A stretch of 50,124 nt of DNA, taken from positions 1 through 50,124 of the forward strand of contig VXRD01000033.1 in NCBI GenBank assembly GCA_009838845.1, given 5' to 3'. Origin of the DNA: Gemmatimonadota bacterium (lineage in GTDB: Bacteria > Latescibacterota > UBA2968). The position numbers and the translations under genes were made by a program. Under the pieces are notes generated by a model. The model had not been told where the DNA came from. It saw only the letters and a program-made list of their open reading frames with translations, and made no database searches. The number at the start of each line of letters is the position of its first letter. Position 1 is the stretch's first letter. Shown piece after piece: positions 35,926 through 43,666 of this stretch.

Positions 35926-36984
35926 ATGGCAGCAGAGCTGGGTTTTGGCGTTGTTGGACTGGGTATGGGCACGAATCACTGTCGGTCTGTCACACGGGCC
36001 GAAGGTGCGAAGTTGGTGGCCGTATGCGATTTAGATGAGGAGCGTTTGGGACCGACGGCTGAGGAATACGGGTGCAAAGCTTATACGAGTTATGAAGAGA
36101 TGCTTCAGGATGATGAGGTCCAGGTCGTCAATATTTGCGTTGAGTCTGGAAAGCACGCCGAGTTGGGTATTCAGGCTGCAGATGCGGGTAAGCACATGAT
36201 CGTTGAGAAGCCCGCAGATATTACGCCTGAGCGCGTTGACCAATTAATTGGTGCGGTGAAGGATGCCGGGGTAAAGGTCGGATGTATTTTTCAAGCGCGT
36301 TTGGAACCTCTAAACAGGCGGATTAAAGATGCGGTTGATAGCGGCAAGCTGGGTAAGTTGATCGGCGTTCACGGCCATTTGCCCTGGTATCGCGCGGATA
36401 GCTATTATCAGGGCGCACATGGATCGTGGAAGGGAACGTGGGATCTCGATGGGGGAGGCTCGCTGATGAATCAGGGCGTTCACACTGTCGATTTGATTCA
36501 GTGGCTTGCAGGCGGCGTCGAGTCTGTGATGGGTATGTTTGGCGTTTTTGGGCACGATATCGAAGCAGAAGATCAGACTGTGGCGTTGTTCAAGTTTAAG
36601 AATGGCGCGATTGGCACGGTTTATACAACGACCTGCTGCTATCCAGGGCTTCCGCAACTGGTGACTATTTACGGCGAGAATGGGTCGATTATGAAAGATG
36701 CTTCGAAGCTGATTTCCTGGAAAATTCAGGGTGAGAACGAGGCAGCAGAAGAAGCGGAGATGCTGGGTTTTTACGGCGACCAGGAAGACAAACAGAAGAA
36801 TATTTCAGCAGATCCGCTGGCTGTCAGTTCCGATGGGCACACGTTGATCATCGAAGACCTCGTCGGGGCGATCAATGAAGACCGCGAGCCTATGATTGGT
36901 CTTGAAAGTGCGCGCCATGCTGTGGAAATTATCACTGCGGTGTTTGAATCTGGACGCACGGGGCGGGAAGTTAAGGTGGGGTAG
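35926..36984 (+). CDS. Gfo/Idh/MocA family oxidoreductase
   Basis: 352 aa. GVVGLGMGTNHC (Rossmann), AVCDLDEERLG, HMIVEKPADIT and a substrate domain with GGSLMNQGVHTVDLIQWLAGG carrying the likely catalytic His. Most like the Gfo/Idh at 12170 in this window (shared GxLMNQ-xH-xDLxQW and FGVFGHDIEAED-type strand). NAD(P)-dependent oxidoreductase of unknown sugar. GGAGGG precedes the ATG. Not near the sulfatases; a bidirectional terminator follows. Confidence 0.93.
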   Translation: MAAELGFGVVGLGMGTNHCRSVTRAEGAKLVAVCDLDEERLGPTAEEYGCKAYTSYEEMLQDDEVQVVNICVESGKHAELGIQAADAGKHMIVEKPADITPERVDQLIGAVKDAGVKVGCIFQARLEPLNRRIKDAVDSGKLGKLIGVHGHLPWYRADSYYQGAHGSWKGTWDLDGGGSLMNQGVHTVDLIQWLAGGVESVMGMFGVFGHDIEAEDQTVALFKFKNGAIGTVYTTTCCYPGLPQLVTIYGENGSIMKDASKLISWKIQGENEAAEEAEMLGFYGDQEDKQKNISADPLAVSSDGHTLIIEDLVGAINEDREPMIGLESARHAVEIITAVFESGRTGREVKVG

Positions 36985-37005
36985 GGGAAGTGTGAAGTGT
37001 GAAAG

Positions 37006-37037
37006 AAAAAAAGCCAGATATTTTGTCTGGCTTTTTT
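37006..37037. terminator. Bidirectional terminator
   Basis: Stem AAGCCAGA (37011-37018) with TCTGGCTT (37026-37033), 7-nt loop; A run left, T run right. Ends the Gfo/Idh gene (+) and the uxaA-selenoprotein transcript (-). Confidence 0.85.
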
Positions 37038-37040
37038 ATT

Positions 37041-37400
37041 TCACAGATTGTAGCCGGGAAATATCTCGCCCATCGCCGCTTTGTCCGTGCCCACGAATAG
37101 CCGATCTCCAGTGTGTATTAGTGGACGACGTATCAACCGGGGCTGTTCAGCCATGAGGCGAATCAGTTCGTCCGCTGACACTTCTTCCCGGTCGAGTTTC
37201 AATGTTCGCGCCGAAGGACTCCGCCACGAGAATATGTCGGTTGGCGGAGTGTCGCCGAGCAATTCTCGAAGCTCTTTCTCAGAGAACTCATCTTTGAAGA
37301 AATCCCTTTCCTCAAAATTCACGTCTTCCCGTGAAAGCCACGCTTTCACCTTGCGGCAGGTGCTTCATCTGTTCCAGGTGTAAAAGCTGATTTTAGACAT
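37041..37400 (-). CDS. ArsC/Spx-like reductase, predicted selenoprotein (TGA at 37365-37367 read as Sec)
   Basis: Read from the ATG at 37400, which has GGAG 6 nt upstream, the product is 119 aa, the family's normal length. Codon 12 is TGA. It falls where family members have the first Cys of CSTCRK, giving WNRUSTCRK. Reading as a plain ORF instead would start at the GTG at 37349 and lose the N-terminal strand and the whole CxxC site. The rest fits ArsC/Spx: KAWLSREDVNFEERDFF, FSWRSPSARTL, RLIRRPLI. Directly after the TGA is a SECIS-like hairpin (37331-37349). Sec in place of Cys is known in several thiol-redox families. Follows uxaA by 25 nt. Function could be arsenate or other disulfide reduction. 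Confidence 0.8.
37331..37349 (-). promoter_or_regulatory. Bacterial SECIS-like stem-loop
   Basis: In the mRNA, GUGAAAGC pairs with GCUUUCAC in a perfect 8-bp stem with a GUG loop. The stem starts 16 nt after the UGA and the loop is nt 24-26 after it, inside the window expected for bacterial SECIS elements, with G as first loop base. A weaker 5-bp stem (CACCU/AGGUG) sits between. Confidence 0.7.
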
Positions 37401-37425
37401 TGATATCTCCTGTATGTTCCATTAT

Positions 37426-40119
37426 TTACATCGAGACGCCCAGAAGTCCTCGGGTGAATTGGAAGTCTGTGTTACCTGTGGGGGGCGTTTTAGGCGTGTA
37501 TTGACGAGAGGCGATGGAGATGATCTGGCGCAAGAGAGCGTCGGCGTTGTGTTTGGGTTCGGTGTAGAAGATGAGGTCAAAGTCATCGCCGTAGGAGTTA
37601 GTGACGCGCTCTTCAGCCGTTGTTTGAAGCATGGGGGTCAGGGGATGCCCCTGCAAGGGGTGATCGCCCGAGTAGGCGACGATGAGGTGGACGCCCGTGC
37701 CGCCCAATCCCGTGAGGGTTTCGACCCAGTGGTCGGTCTGGCTGTCCATGATGTGATAGCCCGGTTGGGTGGGATTTTGCCCGTGTGCAAGAGTGGATAC
37801 AGGTGGCGTGTCGCCCAGAACTTCGGATAGATATATAGGATGAGACAGAAAACTTGCATTGTCGGGTACAATGAGCGTGGCACCTGTGCCGATCAAGGAT
37901 TGGGATAGAATGGCGAGTGATTGCGCGGCTATATCGGAAATAGAACCAGAAGCGTGAAGACCGATTTGAAGTGCGGACAGGCTGGCGGGAGTGATTTTAG
38001 GGGGAGGCGTCTGCGAGAACTGGTCGAGAAAATAGGCTTCGACCTTGTCGAGAACGGCCTCGATACCGCCGTCGAGTTGTACACTTGCCCATCCAAACGC
38101 ATCGGGGCTGATTCCTCTGTCGTCCAGTGCGTGTCGAATATAGTCGTTGTGGGTCTTTTCACAGCCGTGTTCCAATAACAGGCAGGTGTGTACGAGGGGG
38201 TGAGTAAGGTAGCCGAGCATAGTGCGCGTGTAGAGGCGTTCGGTGGCTTCTCCCGATACGCCGCATCCTTCGGTGTGAGGGAGGGCGACAAAGCGCGAGA
38301 TGCCCTTATCGTGGCCCAGACCCTTTTCTGTGAGACGTTTTGCCGCCATCAGCGCAATTTGTCCAGAACACAGGCTGGTGGGTAGAATCAGGCCCAGGCG
38401 GTCGGTTGTAAATCCATCTCGGGTGCGAATGGCTTCAAAGCTGTGTTCGTCGGCGTCCAATACCTGAATAGCGAGTGGCACGCCCCGGGGTTCGGGGCGG
38501 TTCTTGAGGTCGGGCAGGTGATCTGTTGAGGTCTGTCGCCATGTGCGCCATATCGAGACTTGTGCGTGTGCGGCTTTTTCGCCTTTGCTGCGTTCTCCCG
38601 AGGCGATTTTGCAGGTCAGGTCAAACATATCGCTGCCGAGGTCGTCCATGGAGGTACCGTCCAGATATGCACCCGCGTTGACATCCATATCTTTACTGAG
38701 TAGATGATAGCGTTCGGATGTGGTGACGATCTTGATGGTGGGTACAAAGGGGAAGTTTGTGATTGAGCCATTGCCCGTGATAAAGAAGATCATGTTACAT
38801 CCGGAAGCTACTTGTCCGGCAATACTTTCGAGATCATTGCCAGGGCTGTCCATGAAATAGTACCCTGGGTCGGTCATCGGTGCCGCGTAATCAATGACAG
38901 AATCGAGACGGACATCCGGGTGACGCTTCATGGCCGCGCCAATTGATTTGAGGACGATGTTGTAGAGGCCGCGAAATTTGTTGCCACCAGAAGGGTTACC
39001 TTCTGCCGTTGTTCCGTGCCAGGCCGCGAGGGTTTTATAGGCTTCCACTTTGTCGAGAAAGCGTTGGGCGACATCGTAAGATGAGACATTTTGGAGGACA
39101 TAGGACTCTGCACCGATGAGTTCGTCGGTTTCTGCGAGGTTGGCCGAGCCGCCGTGGCGAATGATTTCTCTTGCCACCCACGAAGCTAATGGATTGCCAG
39201 AGATGCCCGAGAATGCGTCTGAGCCACCGCATTGCAGTGCGATTTTGATGTGCGATAGGGGTTCGGGTGCGCGGACCATTGTCTGGACTTGCGGCAGCCA
39301 TTTGGCAATGATGTTTTCGCCTTGTTTTAGCGCGTTTTCAAAGCTGCCTTCAAGCGTGAGAAAGTGGTGCAGGACATGGTCGATAGGATAGTTATTTTGC
39401 GCGAGAAATTCCCGTAGGTGCTGATTGGTGATGGCTTCGTGACCATAGTCGATCGCGAGTACCGCACCGACGTTTGGATGTACTGCAAATCCGGCGAGTG
39501 TACGCAATAAGAGGTCTTTGTTATTGGGGATTTCAGTGCCGCCGCCTTCGGTGTGGGCTACTGCAACAATGCCATCGATGTTGTGATAATCTCGTATGCG
39601 GTCTTGTAACCTCGCTTCGAGCTGTTTGGCATAACTCGCTGTACGAGAGGATGTTCCCAGTATAACAATATTATTTCGCGTGCCTACGCCTCGACCTCCC
39701 GGTCTTTTGTAACCCTGAAAAGTACCGCACTGATCATAGTGCTTGACTTGCTCGCCTGCCTCAAAAGTGGTGATCTGGTATGGAACAATGCGATCTTCAA
39801 AGTTGGGCATGTCTGGCAGTTCAAAGTCGAGATCGCGGAGTTTAAGGGCGCCAAGGATTTCCGGGTTGCAGGCATAATCTCCGGGATAGATATGGCGCGT
39901 TGCAATGCCAAAGGGCAAGCCCCACGAGAGGAGGGGGTCGCCGGGCGCGATGGGTTGGATGGCAAAGCGATGGCCTTCGAGGATGGTGTGCCGAAGCGCG
40001 AAGGTGCGATCTGAATGGATAATCTGCGTGCCTCCGTCCAGTTTTCGGGTTGCAATGCCGACGTTGTCTCCTGGAAGAGGGAGACGACCGATTTCAGAAA
40101 ACTTATAGAAATGCGTCAT
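37426..40119 (-). CDS. UxaA-like (altronate dehydratase family) protein with duplicated core domain
   Basis: 897 aa from the ATG at 40119 (AGGA upstream; the frame is open to 40224 but lacks a site). Ordinary UxaA is about 500 aa. Residues about 1-90: SAF domain. About 130-525: first UxaA core (GYKRPGGRGVGTRN, HTEGGG at 189, PGYYFMDSPGND). About 540-880: second, diverged core (HTEGCG at 615, HGCEKTHND, PGYHIMDSQTDH, GHPLTPMLQTTAEERV). The Cys of the GCG motif is kept only in the second core. UxaA converts D-altronate to 2-keto-3-deoxygluconate using iron; this relative may use another sugar acid. Confidence 0.85.
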   Translation of the reverse strand: MTHFYKFSEIGRLPLPGDNVGIATRKLDGGTQIIHSDRTFALRHTILEGHRFAIQPIAPGDPLLSWGLPFGIATRHIYPGDYACNPEILGALKLRDLDFELPDMPNFEDRIVPYQITTFEAGEQVKHYDQCGTFQGYKRPGGRGVGTRNNIVILGTSSRTASYAKQLEARLQDRIRDYHNIDGIVAVAHTEGGGTEIPNNKDLLLRTLAGFAVHPNVGAVLAIDYGHEAITNQHLREFLAQNNYPIDHVLHHFLTLEGSFENALKQGENIIAKWLPQVQTMVRAPEPLSHIKIALQCGGSDAFSGISGNPLASWVAREIIRHGGSANLAETDELIGAESYVLQNVSSYDVAQRFLDKVEAYKTLAAWHGTTAEGNPSGGNKFRGLYNIVLKSIGAAMKRHPDVRLDSVIDYAAPMTDPGYYFMDSPGNDLESIAGQVASGCNMIFFITGNGSITNFPFVPTIKIVTTSERYHLLSKDMDVNAGAYLDGTSMDDLGSDMFDLTCKIASGERSKGEKAAHAQVSIWRTWRQTSTDHLPDLKNRPEPRGVPLAIQVLDADEHSFEAIRTRDGFTTDRLGLILPTSLCSGQIALMAAKRLTEKGLGHDKGISRFVALPHTEGCGVSGEATERLYTRTMLGYLTHPLVHTCLLLEHGCEKTHNDYIRHALDDRGISPDAFGWASVQLDGGIEAVLDKVEAYFLDQFSQTPPPKITPASLSALQIGLHASGSISDIAAQSLAILSQSLIGTGATLIVPDNASFLSHPIYLSEVLGDTPPVSTLAHGQNPTQPGYHIMDSQTDHWVETLTGLGGTGVHLIVAYSGDHPLQGHPLTPMLQTTAEERVTNSYGDDFDLIFYTEPKHNADALLRQIISIASRQYTPKTPPTGNTDFQFTRGLLGVSM

Positions 40120-40300
40120 GTGTTGTGTCCTTTGATAAGTCGGTTTAGGGATAAGAGGTATAAGGATAAAAAAAAGAGATGTCAAGGGAGAAGGATGAAG
40201 TGTGAGGGGAGAAATGGTGGACAATTGGCCGACTCTCAGGCCAGTTCACGCGGGTGTCTTGTCTCACATCTCGCGTATTGCGTCTCACCCAAAAAATACC

Positions 40301-40330
40301 TTGACAGAGCGAGTGCGTTTGGTTTATGTT
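40301..40330 (+). promoter_or_regulatory. Putative promoter of the dtxR-feoAB operon
   Basis: TTGACA (40301-40306), an 18-nt spacer and TATGTT (40325-40330), 64 nt before the regulator start. I see nothing else clear between 40120 and 40300 beyond purine-rich, loosely repetitive sequence. Confidence 0.5.
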
Positions 40331-40346
40331 TCTATCAGTTGTTTTA

Positions 40347-40373
40347 TTAGCAAAACATTGGTTAAATGGCTAA
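40347..40373 (+). promoter_or_regulatory. Candidate metalloregulator operator
   Basis: TTAGC (40347-40351) and GCTAA (40369-40373) form an imperfect dyad just downstream of the predicted -10. DtxR-family operators begin and end with TTAG/CTAA-type arms, though the spacing here is longer than the classical 19-bp site. Suggests autoregulation. Confidence 0.35.
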
Positions 40374-40393
40374 ACGCACGAGGGGGCATTATG

Positions 40394-40915
40394 ATGGCAT
40401 CGGATGTATGGAAAGAATACGAGAGCAACGAGATTTCCCACAGTGTTGCCCATCATCTAACTGCCATTCACGAGTTGATGGGCGATCTGGGCTATGCGCG
40501 GGTTTCGGATGTGGCGCGTGCGCTGGAGATTACCCGGGGTAGTGCTTCGCTGACGCTCAAAGCCCTCAAGGCGCGCGGGCTGGTTGTGGAAGATCACAAT
40601 AAATTTTTGAAATTATCCGAAGATGGCCGCCGCATTGTCGATTCTATTTTAGCCAAACGCGCTGTTGTTCGCAAATTTCTCAATGAGGTGCTCAAGCTCG
40701 ACGAGCATCAAGCCGAAGTAGATGCGTGCAAGGTCGAGCATCTTTTAAGCGCGCAAACTGGTGGGCAATTGCTGCATTTTGTGCGCTTCTTGCTCTCCGA
40801 TGATCCCACTGCGCGACAATTTCTCTCTGAATTCTGGTCCAGGTTGGATCAGGATGAAGAGTGGCAGTGGCCCGTTCAGGATGTTGATCAATTATTCAAT
40901 TTGGAGTCTCAATAA
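40394..40915 (+). CDS. Short DtxR-family metal-dependent regulator
   Basis: 173 aa from the ATG at 40394, 7 nt after GAGGGGG; a second ATG at 40391 is also possible. Winged helix about 16-75 (YARVSDVARALEITRGSASLTLKALKARGLV) and dimerisation helices carrying the primary-site motif ACKVEH (Cys112, Glu115, His116), as in iron-responsive DtxR/IdeR. The ancillary-site H-x-x-x-E helix is altered (RAVVRKFL). The SH3/FeoA-like third domain is missing, but the next gene is a free FeoA, overlapping by 1 nt. Probably represses the feo operon with Fe(II). Confidence 0.88.
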   Translation: MASDVWKEYESNEISHSVAHHLTAIHELMGDLGYARVSDVARALEITRGSASLTLKALKARGLVVEDHNKFLKLSEDGRRIVDSILAKRAVVRKFLNEVLKLDEHQAEVDACKVEHLLSAQTGGQLLHFVRFLLSDDPTARQFLSEFWSRLDQDEEWQWPVQDVDQLFNLESQ

Positions 40916-41157
40916 TGGCTTATGCAACGGATGCTGCAACCCCACTTTCAATATGGGGCCGGGGTGATGAAGGTACTATTGAAGGCATTTCAGGAGCCAA
41001 TCAACTGGCGGCCCGACTGCGTGAGGTGGGTGCTATACCAGGTGTCCCGGTGCGCGTGTTGCGCGTTGGGCGCACTGTGGTCATTCAGGTGGGTAGCAGC
41101 AGATTTTGCTTGCGAAAAACCGATGCTGCATGCATCAAAGGAATGAAAGCGGCCTGA
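40915..41157 (+). CDS. feoA: FeoA, ferrous iron transport accessory protein
   Basis: 80 aa with the FeoA SH3-like fold pattern: LREVGAIPGVPVRVLRVG then VVIQVGSSRFCLRKTDA. It is thought to bind and modulate FeoB. The ATG overlaps the regulator stop by one base and feoB begins 6 nt after its stop. Confidence 0.93.
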   Translation: MAYATDAATPLSIWGRGDEGTIEGISGANQLAARLREVGAIPGVPVRVLRVGRTVVIQVGSSRFCLRKTDAACIKGMKAA

Positions 41158-41163
41158 TTTATT

Positions 41164-43344
41164 ATGGCAATGAATATAGCGAATCGAGAGCGACCTTATG
41201 TGGGTCGTGCCACGGTCGCTGTGGTTGGCAATCCCAATACGGGTAAGACAACGCTTTTTAATGCTCTGACGGGGCTTTCGCAGCGCGTGGGAAATTTTCC
41301 CGGCGTTACGGTTGAGCGCAAGGTCGGACAATTGACATTGCCCAACGCGGGTGCGGTTGACCTGCTGGATTTGCCCGGTACATACAGCCTTTCAGCCAAG
41401 TCTCCAGATGAGCTTATTGCTGTTGAAGCACTGATGGGGTTGTTGGAGAGCGAGAGTACCATTCAAGCTGTGCTCGTGGTTCTCGACGCCAGCAATTTGA
41501 GGCGCAGTTTATACGTCGTATCTCAACTTCTCGAAATTGATTTGCCCCTGGTTGTTGCCCTCAATATGTTAGATGTGGCCAAAGCCAGGGGCATTGTTAT
41601 TGATGCACCTGCTCTGAGCGAGCGTTTGGGCGTTCCTGTTATTCCCATACAGGCCAATAAACGCGTGGGACTTGATGAATTGAAAGAAGCCCTTTCTCGG
41701 GTTGTTGAAAAGGGCAGGGTTCCCTCGCGCAGCCCGATATCCCCGCAATCCTGGTGGGTAGAAGCCGATCAGTTGGCGCGAAAATACGAAGGTGTATCTA
41801 CGGGGCTGGCGTTGCGTGTGTTGGTTGATAATCAGAACGCCTTTACATCCCATGTCGTGGAACGCTTTGGTGATGACTTTGCCGCCGACCTTCACGCGTT
41901 GCGAGCACAGATTAATGCGGATGATGCACTGGCGAATCGAGAGATCGAATGGCGCTATAGATGGATCGACGAAGTCCTCGATGATGTGTTGCGCGATCCC
42001 GAACCACTTCGCGTGACCCGTTCTGATCAACTGGATCGGATTTTGACCCATCCGCTATGGGGTAGCCTGAGTTTTGCTGTGATTATGGCCTTTGTATTTC
42101 AATCGATTTTTTCGTGGGCCGTGCCTTTAATGGATGGTATTGACGCGTTGTTTGGGACGGTCGGAGGATGGGCTTCGGGCTATCTGCCTGAAGGAGCGCT
42201 GCAAAGTATGGTGGTGGATGGGGTGATTGCCGGAGTGGGAGGCGTGGTCATTTTTTTGCCCCAGATTTGTATTCTGTTCCTCTTTATTGCCATACTGGAA
42301 GATTGTGGATATATGGCCCGCGCGGCGCTGTTGATGGATCGCCTGTTAACGCCGTGTGGTTTGTCGGGGAAGTCTTTTATTCCCCTGTTGTCGAGTTTTG
42401 CCTGTGCGATTCCGGGTGTGATGGCTACGCGGACTATCAATGACCCCAAAGATCGCATTGCCACGATGCTGGTTGCGCCGTTGATGAGTTGCTCTGCGCG
42501 TTTGCCGGTGTACGCGATTTTTATTGGGGCTTTTATTCCCGCCCGAGATGTTTGGGGGGGGATTGGGTTGCAGGGGCTTACGCTTTTCGCGCTGTACTGC
42601 GTTGGTATTGTTGTGGCTATTCCCATTGCGTGGATTTTAAAAAAGACGCTGTTGAGAGGGCAGCCCACGCCTTTTTTGCTCGAGTTGCCGTCTTACAAAA
42701 TACCAGATGTGGGCACTGTTGGGATGCGTATTTATCAAAGTGCGAGGCATTTTCTCGAAAGAGCTGGCACATTGATTCTCGCCGCGACGATTGTGATGTG
42801 GGCACTGGCGTATTTCCCGAGGTCTGAAACAATTGCCGAACATTACGAGGCTGAGCGCGAGCGATTAGTTGGGGCATCGGAGGAGGTTTTGGATGATTTG
42901 CGCGCGAAAGAGGCCGGCGAGATGCTCCAGCAGAGTTTTCTGGGGCGGATGGGACATGCTGTTGAACCCGTCGTAGAGCCATTGGGATGGGATTGGCGGA
43001 TTGGGATGGCGGCACTGGCATCTTTCCCTGCGAGGGAAGTAATTGTCGCTGTTCTGGGGACTATTTATAGTCTGGGAGAGGTAGATGAGGAATCGGCGTC
43101 GCTTAGAGACGCGCTTCGGTCTGCGACCTGGTCTGATGGACGAAAGGTGTTTAATATCCCGGTCGCACTGTCTATTATGGTATTTTTTGCACTGTGCGCG
43201 CAGTGCGTTTCCACCCTTGCGGTTATTCAACGCGAAACGGGGGCCTGGCGGTGGCCCGTGCTGACTTTTGTTTATATGACGGTGCTCGCCTATATCGGCG
43301 CATTTGTGACTTATCGCCTCGGAATGGCGCTCGGATGGGGGTAA
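41164..43344 (+). CDS. feoB: FeoB, ferrous iron transporter
   Basis: 726 aa. N-terminal G domain: GNPNTGKTTLFNAL (G1), VGNFPGVTVERKVG (G2), DLPGTYSL (G3), NMLDVAKARG (G4). Residues about 300-720 hold the membrane part with paired Gate motifs, including PLLSSFACAIPGVMATRTI and SFPAREVIVAVLG. Imports Fe(II) across the inner membrane with GTP hydrolysis. Ribosome site weak, so expression probably relies on coupling with feoA. Followed by a small Cys-rich peptide gene. Confidence 0.97.
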   Translation: MAMNIANRERPYVGRATVAVVGNPNTGKTTLFNALTGLSQRVGNFPGVTVERKVGQLTLPNAGAVDLLDLPGTYSLSAKSPDELIAVEALMGLLESESTIQAVLVVLDASNLRRSLYVVSQLLEIDLPLVVALNMLDVAKARGIVIDAPALSERLGVPVIPIQANKRVGLDELKEALSRVVEKGRVPSRSPISPQSWWVEADQLARKYEGVSTGLALRVLVDNQNAFTSHVVERFGDDFAADLHALRAQINADDALANREIEWRYRWIDEVLDDVLRDPEPLRVTRSDQLDRILTHPLWGSLSFAVIMAFVFQSIFSWAVPLMDGIDALFGTVGGWASGYLPEGALQSMVVDGVIAGVGGVVIFLPQICILFLFIAILEDCGYMARAALLMDRLLTPCGLSGKSFIPLLSSFACAIPGVMATRTINDPKDRIATMLVAPLMSCSARLPVYAIFIGAFIPARDVWGGIGLQGLTLFALYCVGIVVAIPIAWILKKTLLRGQPTPFLLELPSYKIPDVGTVGMRIYQSARHFLERAGTLILAATIVMWALAYFPRSETIAEHYEAERERLVGASEEVLDDLRAKEAGEMLQQSFLGRMGHAVEPVVEPLGWDWRIGMAALASFPAREVIVAVLGTIYSLGEVDEESASLRDALRSATWSDGRKVFNIPVALSIMVFFALCAQCVSTLAVIQRETGAWRWPVLTFVYMTVLAYIGAFVTYRLGMALGWG

Positions 43345-43348
43345 TGGT

Positions 43349-43498
43349 ATGACCGACTGGCAAAATTGGATCGCGGTTGCAGTGGCACTCTGGTGTGCCT
43401 ATCGCGTTATTGGTGAGGTCGTAAGGCCGTTTTTGACTTCGTCTTGTTCCGGCTGTGGCGGGGAAGCAAAGCGCGAGGGTTTGATAGAGATTGAATAA
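43349..43498 (+). CDS. FeoB-associated Cys-rich membrane peptide
   Basis: 49 aa, too short for routine ORF calling. One membrane helix (about residues 7-24, NWIAVAVALWCAYRVIGEVV) then SSCSGCGGEAKR. Small proteins with one helix and a C-x-x-C-type end are regularly encoded right after feoB (FeoB-associated Cys-rich family). It follows feoB by 4 nt and is closed by a terminator. Role not established. Confidence 0.8.
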   Translation: MTDWQNWIAVAVALWCAYRVIGEVVRPFLTSSCSGCGGEAKREGLIEIE

Positions 43499-43529
43499 TT
43501 AGGGAAATACGGAAGTTTCGTTTTGTATA

Positions 43530-43564
43530 AAAAACCCTTCAATCTATGGATTGAGGGTTTTTTC
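43530..43564 (+). terminator. Rho-independent terminator of the feo operon
   Basis: AAAACCCT-T-CAATC with GATTG-AGGGTTTT, one bulged T, 4-nt loop, followed by a T run. Directly precedes the metal ABC transporter promoter. Confidence 0.8.
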
Positions 43565-43569
43565 TTTTC

Positions 43570-43598
43570 TTGACCATATCCCCTGATTTTTATATTTT
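43570..43598 (+). promoter_or_regulatory. Putative promoter of the Mn/Zn ABC transporter operon
   Basis: TTGACC (43570-43575), 17-nt spacer, TATTTT (43593-43598). Confidence 0.5.
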
Positions 43599-43612
43599 TA
43601 GCTCTGACTAAA
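43597..43612 (+). promoter_or_regulatory. Candidate DtxR/MntR-type operator
   Basis: TTTAG-CTCTGA-CTAAA, a 5-bp-arm dyad overlapping the end of the -10 box and the probable transcription start. Arms of TTAG/CTAA type are typical of DtxR-family sites. Likely target of the MntR-like regulator at the end of the same operon. Confidence 0.4.
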
Positions 43613-43666
43613 TTTTATTTTAGCAGCAATATAAGAATTGTTGTAGGCATATATAATGGAGGGTAT

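Noticed and set aside
37041-37349. Plain 102-aa ArsC-like ORF starting at GTG 37349
   Set aside because: Would lack the N-terminal strand and the redox motif and has no ribosome site; the selenocysteine reading explains the upstream sequence better.
41164-41220. Alternative FeoB start at the ATG at 41170
   Set aside because: Neither start has a better ribosome site; the longer form was kept because it follows feoA by only 6 nt.
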